Shown here in pieces: positions 57,638 to 64,000 of a stretch of DNA of 64,000 bases. Below the pieces are notes generated by a model. The model was not told the origin of the DNA. It ran no database searches and saw only the letters and a program-made list of their open reading frames with translations. The position numbers were made by a program, and so were the translations under genes. How positions within the stretch are numbered: the first letter of the stretch is position 1; every line of letters starts with the position of its first letter. The stretch covers positions 124,001 to 188,000 of the forward strand of contig NZ_JACCGK010000007.1 of assembly GCF_013416325.1 (NCBI RefSeq). The letters are read 5' to 3'. Source of the DNA: Vreelandella sedimenti. GTDB taxonomy: Bacteria; Pseudomonadota; Gammaproteobacteria; Pseudomonadales; Halomonadaceae.

Positions 57638-60454
57638 ATGCACGGACTGTTAAGACGCCTGTTCGCACCTCGGTGGCAGCACCCTGACCCCGAGGTGCGC
57701 CGTCAGGCCCTCCAGCGATTGAACCCTGAGCAAGCAGAGCAGCGCCAAGCGCTGCAGTCGCTCACTCAAGATAGTGACAGCCAGATTCGCCTAGCCGCGC
57801 TGCTGGCCCTGGATGACTGCGGAGGCCTGGTCGACGCTTACTCGCACCACCAGCAGGATGAGGCCTGGTTCAATGCCGTTTGCCAACGTCTCAGCGGGCG
57901 TGAAGGCCATACCGACTTGCACCAACGCCAATCCTTGGTGGAGCAGATCGAAGAGCCGCGGGTACTGAGCGCGGTTGCCCTGCAGGGTGACAACCTTAAT
58001 CTACGCCTGACCGCACTGAGCAAGCTGGGCGATGAGAATGATCTGATTCAGCAAGCTTGCCACAACGGCGTGGCCGCCGTTCGCCATCAGGCTGCCGAAC
58101 GCATTGAGGGCGAAGAGGGACTAAAACGGTTGTTAAAAGAGGCCCGCCGCGACCGCCAGGTGGTGCGTCTGGCACGGGAACGCCTCAACCGCTTACGTAG
58201 CGACGCCCAGTGGCTGGAAGCGGAAGCGCAGCAGCGCGAAACACTTCTGAAACAGCTGGAACAGCACGCCCGTGCGCCCTGGGAACCACTTTATGGCGGC
58301 CGCTTTCGCCATCTTGAACGCCAGTGGGAACAGCTGAATCAACCGCCAAGCGTGGAGCAAGAGCAGCGCTTTCATCAAGCGGTGCTCAATTGCCGCAAGA
58401 CGCTTCACGACCACGAAACCCAGGAGCAGGCGCGCCAGCAGAGCGACGAGCGCCGTGAAGAAGCCGAAAACACCCGCGAACAGCTGCTTGAAGGCATCGA
58501 AGAAACCCTTGATGGCTTGCGCCACGCCTCAGCCATGACCGTGCAGGATATCGACAGCCTGCGCGCCCAGCGCCAACTGCTAGGCCAACGCTGGCAGGGG
58601 CTTTCTGATCTCCATCCGCCCAGTGAGACCATGCGCCAGCGCTACACGTTGTCGATTCATCACTACGACCAGTGCTTAGAGGCATGGCAGCGCTGGTGCG
58701 CGGTAAGCGCCCCCATCGAAACCGCACTGGCCAACGGCGACCACGCTACTCTCGCCACGCTGATGAGCGAATGCCAATGGCCGGATGCCTTAACGCCGCC
58801 CGCGCTGCTCGGCCGTGCCCAAGCGGCTCTCAACGCTGAGAACACCGCACCCTCGCAGCCGACAGAAGACAACGCCACTTTAAAAGCACATGGCGCAGAA
58901 CTCGACACTTTTGAGCACTTGTTAGAGCGCGGCGCCTTTAAAAGTGCCAGCCGTCTGCATCAGCGGCTAAAGCCGCGCCTTGAAGCGCTGGAAAGCCCAG
59001 CCGCTCAACCGCTCAAAACACGCTTAAAGCACTTAGCCGCCCGGCTCGCGGAATTACGCGACTGGCGGGGGTTTGTCGCCGGACCAAAGCGCGAGCAGCT
59101 ATGTGACAGCATCGAAACCCTCGCGAATGACCGCCATATGGCGGAAGAAGCACTTGATCGCCACCATCGCCAACTGGTTAAAGAGTGGAAATCACTGGGA
59201 GATGCGGCGGCTAACCGCGAACAGTCTGCTCGTTTTCGCAGCGCCTCGGATCGCATTCACGAGCGTCTCGCCCCCTGGCGAGACCAGCTCAGCGAAGAGC
59301 GTGAGGCAAACCTTCAAGCCCGCGAAGCGCTGTGCGATCAGCTGGAAAACCTGCTGGCTCAGCCCGCCGAAGACGCCGACCCTGATGTGCTAAGGCAAAT
59401 CCGCGACAAAGCTCGCCACCAGTGGCGGCACTACAGCCCCGTTCCCCGTGAACGCTCCGAGGCCGTTGGGCGGCGCTTTGGTATCATTCGCCATCAGCTA
59501 CAGGCGTTGATCGATCAGCGCGCTGAAGCTATCGCCGCGCAAAAACGGGATCTGATCAGCCAGGTGAGCTCGCTGCGCAGCGATGAAAGCCAACCTCTTG
59601 CACAGCGCATTCACTTGACCAAACAGCTGCAGCAACAGTGGCGGGCCCTAGGCCGGGCACCCAAAGGTGAAGAGCAAACGTTGTGGAAAACCTTTCGCCA
59701 CGAGTGTGATCAACTCTTTGCCCAGCGCGATGCACATAAACATGAGCAGGCAGCGCGCCAGCAAAAGCAGCTTGATGAGATGCAAGCCCTCATCGACGAA
59801 ATGGATAGCTGGCAGCCGATTGAGGCGAGTGAGTCGGCCACGCTGGAGCGCTTTATCGAACAAGCCAATCAGCTTGAGCCGTTGCCACACAATCGTCGCA
59901 GTGAAGGCATGCAGCGGCGGATGAGTGGCATCGTGCGTGCGCGCCGAGAACGCTTAAACCGTCTGGCGGTTGCCGATACGGTTCAACAGTGGCATGCGAT
60001 CATGCCATTAGTGAACGCTCACCTGGCTGCCGACCATCGCTACCTCGGCGAGGGAACACCAAGCGATGTGGACGCGCAAGCGGTTCTCGGCACCTCACCG
60101 CCTACCGCCTTTAATGAGGCTCATAACGCACGCAATCAACAGCGCCATAGCGTAGCGGTACCGCTATCAGACGCTGATCACGCTCGCATCGCCGACTCCC
60201 TCGCTAGGCTAAGAGTGCACCTCTCGATGCTGGCTTTGGGTAGCGTGCGGCAGAGCGATGAACCGCTGCGCTTGGCGATTCAGGTAGAGCGTTTGAATGA
60301 AGGCTTCAATCAAGATCGCAGCCGTGATCAAGAAGTGATCGACATCTTGGTCGCGCTATTGGCGCTAGGGCCAATGCCAGCCACGCTATGGAACACTGAA
60401 GTAGAAGAGCTGGATAACCTGCTTAGCCGACTAGCGCGAGTCCCGCTGCCTTAG
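57638..60454 (+). CDS. DUF349-domain protein, mostly helical
   Basis: A 938-residue Gln/Arg/Glu/Leu-rich protein. An N-terminal HEAT-like stretch (QHPDPEVRRQALQRLNPEQAE, then DSQIRLAALLALDD) is followed by several DUF349-like three-helix repeats, for example TLLKQLEQHARAPWEPL, LVKEWKSLGDAAANREQ and LQQQWRALGRAPKGEEQ. No signal peptide or enzyme motif was seen. DUF349 proteins of this size are common in Halomonas-like and Pseudomonas genomes; their role is unknown. Divergent from minC. Confidence 0.85.
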   Translation: MHGLLRRLFAPRWQHPDPEVRRQALQRLNPEQAEQRQALQSLTQDSDSQIRLAALLALDDCGGLVDAYSHHQQDEAWFNAVCQRLSGREGHTDLHQRQSLVEQIEEPRVLSAVALQGDNLNLRLTALSKLGDENDLIQQACHNGVAAVRHQAAERIEGEEGLKRLLKEARRDRQVVRLARERLNRLRSDAQWLEAEAQQRETLLKQLEQHARAPWEPLYGGRFRHLERQWEQLNQPPSVEQEQRFHQAVLNCRKTLHDHETQEQARQQSDERREEAENTREQLLEGIEETLDGLRHASAMTVQDIDSLRAQRQLLGQRWQGLSDLHPPSETMRQRYTLSIHHYDQCLEAWQRWCAVSAPIETALANGDHATLATLMSECQWPDALTPPALLGRAQAALNAENTAPSQPTEDNATLKAHGAELDTFEHLLERGAFKSASRLHQRLKPRLEALESPAAQPLKTRLKHLAARLAELRDWRGFVAGPKREQLCDSIETLANDRHMAEEALDRHHRQLVKEWKSLGDAAANREQSARFRSASDRIHERLAPWRDQLSEEREANLQAREALCDQLENLLAQPAEDADPDVLRQIRDKARHQWRHYSPVPRERSEAVGRRFGIIRHQLQALIDQRAEAIAAQKRDLISQVSSLRSDESQPLAQRIHLTKQLQQQWRALGRAPKGEEQTLWKTFRHECDQLFAQRDAHKHEQAARQQKQLDEMQALIDEMDSWQPIEASESATLERFIEQANQLEPLPHNRRSEGMQRRMSGIVRARRERLNRLAVADTVQQWHAIMPLVNAHLAADHRYLGEGTPSDVDAQAVLGTSPPTAFNEAHNARNQQRHSVAVPLSDADHARIADSLARLRVHLSMLALGSVRQSDEPLRLAIQVERLNEGFNQDRSRDQEVIDILVALLALGPMPATLWNTEVEELDNLLSRLARVPLP

Positions 60455-60465
60455 CATTAGCAAGA

Positions 60466-60492
60466 AAACGGGAGGCTTATAGCCTCCCGTTT
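60466..60492. terminator. Terminator between the DUF349 gene and phaB
   Basis: AAACGGGAGGCT (60466-60477), loop TAT, AGCCTCCCGTTT (60481-60492): a perfect 12-bp stem between two converging genes. T tracts on both sides are short, so it probably acts on both strands. Confidence 0.85.
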
Positions 60493-60515
60493 GCGCTCTC
60501 CTCTTGGGCTAATCA

Positions 60516-61262
60516 CTAGCCCATAAACTGACCACCGTTGATATCGATGTTCGCACCGGTGATAAATCCTGACTCCTTATCGGCTAAGAAGGTAACCAGT
60601 CGACCAATCTCCTCTGGCGTGCCATAGCGCTTCACCGGGATTGTTTCCCGGATTGCTTCGCGCACTTTTTCTGGAATATTCATGATCATATCGGTGGCGA
60701 TATAGCCAGGCGATACGGTATTGACGGTAATCCCTTTGGTCGCTGTTTCCTGTGCCAGCGACATGGTCAAGCCATGCATACCGGCTTTCGCCGCCGCGTA
60801 GTTGACCTGGCCAAACTGACCTTTACGACCGTTGATGGATGAAATATTAATAATTCGACCATAGCCATTCTCAAGCATCATCTCAATGACACTTCGGCAG
60901 GTGTTAAAAACGCTGTTGAGATTGGTATCGAGCACTTCGTACCACTGCTCGTAAGACATTTTTTTCATGGTGCCATCACGGGTGATCCCCGCACAGTTCA
61001 CCAACACACTAATCGGGCCATACTTGTCGTGGATTTGGCGGGCTCCTTCCAGGCAGGCACTGTGGTCAGAAAGGTCGACACCCGACAATTCGATATTGCG
61101 ATAGCCGTCGGCGTGCTGCGTTTCTAGCCAGGTCTTGGCCTTGTCGGGATTGCGATAACCCGCCACGACCAGATATCCCGCATCTGCCAACGAACGACAA
61201 ATTGCCGTACCGATACCACCAGTTCCACCAGTTACCCAGGCGACGGGGGCTTGATTGGCCAT
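60516..61262 (-). CDS. phaB: Acetoacetyl-CoA reductase (PhaB-type)
   Basis: A 248-residue short-chain dehydrogenase. The coenzyme loop is VTGGTGGIGTAICRSL, and the active site has Ser, Tyr and Lys in INISSINGRKGQFGQVNYAAAKAG. The INGRKGQFGQ stretch is characteristic of PhaB rather than FabG. It makes (R)-3-hydroxybutyryl-CoA for polyhydroxybutyrate, common in halophilic gammaproteobacteria. No phaC or phaA is nearby, so it is a stand-alone gene. Confidence 0.93.
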   Translation of the reverse strand: MANQAPVAWVTGGTGGIGTAICRSLADAGYLVVAGYRNPDKAKTWLETQHADGYRNIELSGVDLSDHSACLEGARQIHDKYGPISVLVNCAGITRDGTMKKMSYEQWYEVLDTNLNSVFNTCRSVIEMMLENGYGRIINISSINGRKGQFGQVNYAAAKAGMHGLTMSLAQETATKGITVNTVSPGYIATDMIMNIPEKVREAIRETIPVKRYGTPEEIGRLVTFLADKESGFITGANIDINGGQFMG

Positions 61263-61491
61263 TGACTACCTCCCTGAAATGACAAATGGCTTGGATCTCA
61301 AAGCGCGCACATTGCGCCGCAAGCCTTTGTGAATAAGCGCGACTGCGCTTGTATTACCCTAGTGCATAATTTTCTTGAACAATGCACCAACGTAAGCTTT
61401 TTGTTATGGCTATATAAAGCATAGCTGCACTTACCCCATGTTGCCGCAGGTCATAATCAACGGCTATAAGCCAAACGTGTTAATCACACTA

Positions 61492-61519
61492 TTGACTTCG
61501 CCTAAAACTTCTGTAGAAT
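61492..61519 (+). promoter_or_regulatory. Promoter of tRNA-fMet
   Basis: -35 TTGACT (61492-61497), a 16-bp spacer and -10 TAGAAT (61514-61519). The GC-rich CGCCAC after it suits a stringently controlled stable RNA gene. Transcription would begin near 61526, eight bases before the tRNA. Confidence 0.75.
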
Positions 61520-61533
61520 ACGCCACACGTTGA

Positions 61534-61610
<77 letters not shown>

Positions 61611-61620
61611 ATATTTTGAG

Positions 61621-61656
61621 AGGCAGATCAGTTGCTTACTGATCTGCCTTTTTTTG
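61621..61656 (+). terminator. Rho-independent terminator after tRNA-fMet
   Basis: AGGCAGATCAGT (61621-61632), loop TGCTT, ACTGATCTGCCT (61638-61649), then seven T residues. A perfect 12-bp stem, 10 bp after the tRNA. Confidence 0.93.
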
Positions 61657-61680
61657 TTGCCCGTCTATTCAAATTCCTCT

Positions 61681-61713
61681 GTGCCCATATTGTGCCCATA
61701 CCGTGCCCAACAT
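61681..61713. repeat. Three 11-bp direct repeats, candidate integrase arm sites
   Basis: GTGCCCATATT, GTGCCCATACC and GTGCCCAACAT start at exactly 61681, 61692 and 61703. The spacing is one helical turn. They lie between the tRNA-fMet 3' end and the integrase genes. That is where a tyrosine integrase usually has arm-type binding sites. Function is inferred from position and period. Confidence 0.6.
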
Positions 61714-61803
61714 TTTCATTGCCCCTGAAGATCAAAAATTTGCATGACCTTCAGGCACCTGACGGCAAATTCCTACCCCACCATTAATTTCCATACTACG
61801 TTC

Positions 61804-62076
61804 TTAGTCGGACACTGGCGCAGATCTATCTTTAGTCTCCTTGATATGAGTCACCAACTGCTCGATCTCACAATCAAAGTAGTCGCAGAGCTTATCTAGG
61901 TTATCCGTCACCGTACTATGCCCTGGATGGTTGATGATCTTAGACAACGTCATCCGATTAATACCCGTTTCTTTTGCTATCTCGCCTATCGTAATCCTGC
62001 GCCGTTCTTCAAATTCTTTCTCCGCAATCAGCTCTTTTAAGTGATACCGAATCATCTCTTTGTCCAGTGTGATCAT
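61804..62076 (-). CDS. XRE-type HTH regulator of the integrated element
   Basis: A 90-residue small repressor: MITLDKEMIRYHLKELIAEK, then ITIGEIAKETGINRMTLSKIINHPG (HTH, about residues 26-50) and TVTDNLDKLCDYFDCEIEQLV. This matches HTH_26-like Cro/C1 proteins. The ATG at 62076 is used; a TTG four codons upstream is in frame. There is no clear Shine-Dalgarno. It is divergent from the excisionase-like gene and probably controls both promoters through the inverted repeats at 62102-62159. Confidence 0.85.
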   Translation of the reverse strand: MITLDKEMIRYHLKELIAEKEFEERRRITIGEIAKETGINRMTLSKIINHPGHSTVTDNLDKLCDYFDCEIEQLVTHIKETKDRSAPVSD

Positions 62077-62101
62077 TAAAATTATCAAAAAGGTGTTGAA
62101 A

Positions 62102-62159
62102 TAATCATTTGATCGTTTATATTTATGATCGAACGATTAAAAATATTATCAAATGATTA
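62102..62159. promoter_or_regulatory. Divergent operator region between the XRE and excisionase-like genes
   Basis: TAATCATTTGAT (62102-62113) and ATCAAATGATTA (62148-62159) are perfect 12-bp inverted repeats. Between them ATCGTT (62112-62117) and AACGAT (62132-62137) form a nested inverted pair. The region is far more AT-rich than the rest of the window. It looks like the operator set of the small repressor. Confidence 0.7.
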
Positions 62160-62180
62160 CTTGATCTAGGAGATAGTCTC

Positions 62181-62420
62181 ATGGCCTGCACTTTTTTGAC
62201 AACAGAAGAGCTAGCATCACTTATCAAGTACGATGCGCGTACTATCCGCCAGCAACTCAAAGATAGTGTGCTCATTGAAGGCACTCATTACATCCGCCCC
62301 TTTGGGCGTCGGAAAATCCTTTATATCTGGGAAACTATTCAGGAAGAAATGCTGAAAGCGACTCCTCGTCAGCAAGCAATCGCCATTCCAATGGCTAACG
62401 GAGGAGTATGCCATGGGTAA
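62181..62420 (+). CDS. Excisionase-like small DNA-binding protein
   Basis: A 79-residue protein with a winged-helix/MerR-like start (MACTFLTTEELASLIKYDART, then IRQQLKDSVLIEGTHYIRPFG). Small proteins of this design next to an integrase usually act as excisionase (recombination directionality factor). TAGGAGA precedes the ATG. It overlaps the integrase start by 8 bp. The name is by position and size, so it is tentative. Confidence 0.7.
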   Translation: MACTFLTTEELASLIKYDARTIRQQLKDSVLIEGTHYIRPFGRRKILYIWETIQEEMLKATPRQQAIAIPMANGGVCHG

Positions 62421-63633
62421 GGTTCGTGCCCGCCGAGAGAGCAAGAAGCTTTTTATCGACTTCAGGTATGACGGGCAACGTTTTCGTGAACAAACGCTTC
62501 TAGACGACAACGCAAAAAATCGTAAGCAGTTGGAACAGCTATTACAGCGCATGGAAGCAAAAATGCTGCTCGGCGAATTCAATTATGCAGAGTTCTTTCC
62601 TAATAGCATCAACTTGCAGAAACTGAAGACCCATCAGCCTACCAATACAGCTGAGCCTCAAGTTGTCAGCGATTTAGACACACCGCTCTTCAACGATTTT
62701 TCTGATCAGTGGTTCGACGAAAGCAAAATCCAATGGCGTGCCTCTCACGTACGCAATGTGAGTTCGATCTTGGATAGCTCGTTGAAGCCAGCGTTTGGGA
62801 AAAAGCCCATCGGAGATATAACTAAGGCCGACATCATGGCGTTCCGCACCAAACTAGCCAAACGCAAGGGCCGTGGTACCACAGGGCTGGTTTCGTCCAA
62901 AACGATCAACAGCCATATGTCCATATTGCGTATGGTGCTCGATGAGGCTGCCGAGCGTTTCGATTTTGAGTCCCCGTACAAGAACATCAAGCCGTTAAAG
63001 CTGCAGAAGACGCATATTGAGCCGTTTTCGCTACACGAAGTACAACGCATCATCGATAACGTCCGCTCAGACTATTGCAACTATTACACAGTGCGGTTCT
63101 TTACCGGCATGCGCACTGGTGAAGTTGATGGATTGAAGTGGAAGAACATTGATTTTGCTAAGCGAGAAATCTTGGTACGCGAAACATTGATCAATGGCAA
63201 AACGGAGTACACCAAGACCGATGGCTCGCAGCGTGAAATCCCCATGTTTGGTCAAGTGTATGACGCGCTAAAAACGCAGTATGCCGCCACTGGGCATATG
63301 AGCCAATACGTGTTCTGCAATCAGTTGGGGCAGCCACTTGATCACAACAATGTGACGAAACGCGTGTGGTATCCCTTGCTCCAGTCTCTTGGGCTAACCA
63401 AACGCCGCCCTTATCAAACACGCCATACTGCCGCGACACTTTTTTTGGCTTCTGGCGAAAATCCAGAATGGGTGGCGCGAATGCTGGGCCACAGTTCAAC
63501 CGAGATGCTGTTCAAGGTGTATTCCCGCTACGTCCCCAATGCCACACGTATGGATGGCTCAGCCTTTGAGCGTTTGCTCGGCAATACCACTTCTACCAAG
63601 CCCCAGAAGGAGCATCGTCATGAAACGGCTTGA
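62413..63633 (+). CDS. Site-specific tyrosine integrase of a tRNA-fMet-linked element
   Basis: A 406-residue tyrosine recombinase. The N-terminal arm-binding domain (VRARRESKKLFIDFRYDGQRFREQT) is DUF3596-like, followed by a SAM-like core-binding domain (FSDQWFDESKIQWRASHVRN). The catalytic domain has Arg in FFTGMRTGEVDGLKW, a Lys in YTKTDGSQREIPM, Arg in PYQTRHTAATLF, His in MLGHSSTEMLFKVYS and the Tyr nucleophile there (VYS). The usual His three residues before the second Arg is a Tyr. GGAGGAG precedes the ATG. It is complete and probably active. Typical of integrated phages or islands. Confidence 0.93.
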   Translation: MGKVRARRESKKLFIDFRYDGQRFREQTLLDDNAKNRKQLEQLLQRMEAKMLLGEFNYAEFFPNSINLQKLKTHQPTNTAEPQVVSDLDTPLFNDFSDQWFDESKIQWRASHVRNVSSILDSSLKPAFGKKPIGDITKADIMAFRTKLAKRKGRGTTGLVSSKTINSHMSILRMVLDEAAERFDFESPYKNIKPLKLQKTHIEPFSLHEVQRIIDNVRSDYCNYYTVRFFTGMRTGEVDGLKWKNIDFAKREILVRETLINGKTEYTKTDGSQREIPMFGQVYDALKTQYAATGHMSQYVFCNQLGQPLDHNNVTKRVWYPLLQSLGLTKRRPYQTRHTAATLFLASGENPEWVARMLGHSSTEMLFKVYSRYVPNATRMDGSAFERLLGNTTSTKPQKEHRHETA

Positions 63634-64000
63634 TAACGTCCCTACTCACCTGTCTCGCACCTTCACGGGCACTTACCGCCTTACTGGGCGTGTGGTGGAG
63701 TTTGATAACGCGAAAACGCCCTTCTTAAAGCTGCGGCTAAGCGATTGCCTGGGGGATCAAATTGCGATGCTCAACTTGAGCAAAACAACGGTACCTGAGC
63801 GCATTGGCCACCTGGACTTTGTTACCGCTTCCGGAGTGAAGTGTTTGTCAGGCCAATTCATTCTTGATGAGTTCCGCAGGGCGTCCCGGGATGAAGTGAC
63901 CTCTATGGATACCCTGCAATCGTTGCCACGGGTGTACTCCCCGGTGCCAGAGGTATTCGATAAGTTAGTTGCGACCGTTCAGTCGCTTCAATCAGAATGC
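63620..64000 (+). CDS. Partial OB-fold-like protein, cut by right window edge
   Basis: 127 residues are visible, with no stop. MKRLDNVPTHLSRTFTGTYR is followed by LTGRVVEFDNAKTPFLKLRL and SDCLGDQIAMLNLS. This resembles an OB-fold nucleic-acid-binding domain, the kind found in front of HD domains in YhaM-type nucleases. I cannot see the rest, so no function is claimed. It overlaps the integrase end by 14 bp (AAGGAG before the ATG), so it is co-expressed with the element genes. Confidence 0.65.
   Translation, partial: MKRLDNVPTHLSRTFTGTYRLTGRVVEFDNAKTPFLKLRLSDCLGDQIAMLNLSKTTVPERIGHLDFVTASGVKCLSGQFILDEFRRASRDEVTSMDTLQSLPRVYSPVPEVFDKLVATVQSLQSEC

Noticed and set aside
61804..64000. A complete defence system in the integrated element
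   Set aside because: Only repressor, excisionase-like, integrase and a cut gene are visible; any cargo lies outside the window.

Overview
The window looks like the chromosome of a moderately halophilic gammaproteobacterium of the Halomonas/Vreelandella group. Nothing here names a species. The evidence is the Pseudomonas-like order of many housekeeping blocks, acidic proteins, moderately high GC, a PhaB-type acetoacetyl-CoA reductase and a glnD-dapC-arsC-dapD-dapE cluster. Nearly the whole window is densely packed core genome. Only the last 2.4 kb, to the right of an initiator tRNA gene, is clearly acquired DNA.

Layout. 1-7.2 kb: glnD (cut by the left edge), then the lysine/peptidoglycan precursor genes dapC, dapD and dapE, with an ArsC-like reductase and a small unknown gene. 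7.2-11.2 kb: a membrane-anchored cold-shock-domain protein, slyX, alanine dehydrogenase, a thioesterase and rlmI. 11.3-18.9 kb: mutM, rpmG, rpmB, radC, coaBC, dut, algC, argB and slmA (DNA repair, ribosome, CoA, nucleotide sugar, arginine and division-site genes). 18.9-25.7 kb: rpoH, ftsXEY, rsmD, a ZapB-like protein, rimI, a probable HolD (DNA polymerase III psi) and bolA. 25.7-30.4 kb: an MFS exporter, an acidic unknown protein, lysS, and prfB with its +1 frameshift. 30.5-35.9 kb: an accessory-looking insert with a FadL porin, a MerR-type regulator with its own operator, a copper ATPase, a 23-residue membrane peptide and a YitT protein. 35.9-48.8 kb: recJ, thrC, hom, dsbC, xerD, rplS, trmD, rimM, rpsP, ffh, ypjD and a CorC/YfjD protein. 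48.8-55.4 kb: a PlsC/TetR pair, a degenerate SRAP protein, an M16 pitrilysin and sbcB. 55.4-61.3 kb: minCDE, a DUF349 protein and phaB. 61.5-64 kb: tRNA-fMet, then an XRE repressor, an excisionase-like protein, a tyrosine integrase and an OB-fold-like protein cut by the right edge.

How the genes work together. Division is served by ftsEX, ftsY, minCDE, slmA and zapB. Ribosome and secretion functions come from rpsP-rimM-trmD-rplS, rpmBG, rlmI, rsmD, prfB, ffh and ftsY. The merR-copA-peptide operon is a metal efflux unit that seems to be self-regulated.

Most notable observations. (1) An SRAP/YedK-family protein with all four active-site positions replaced. (2) Short, exactly periodic but locus-specific tandem repeats (12, 14, 16 bp) in several intergenic gaps. 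(3) A 154-bp hairpin-rich element bounded by inverted repeats after glnD. (4) A 23-residue membrane peptide coupled to copA. (5) A MerR dyad operator with 20-bp promoter spacing. (6) Three 11-bp iterons, probably integrase arm sites, next to tRNA-fMet. No CRISPR array, rRNA gene or complete insertion sequence was seen.
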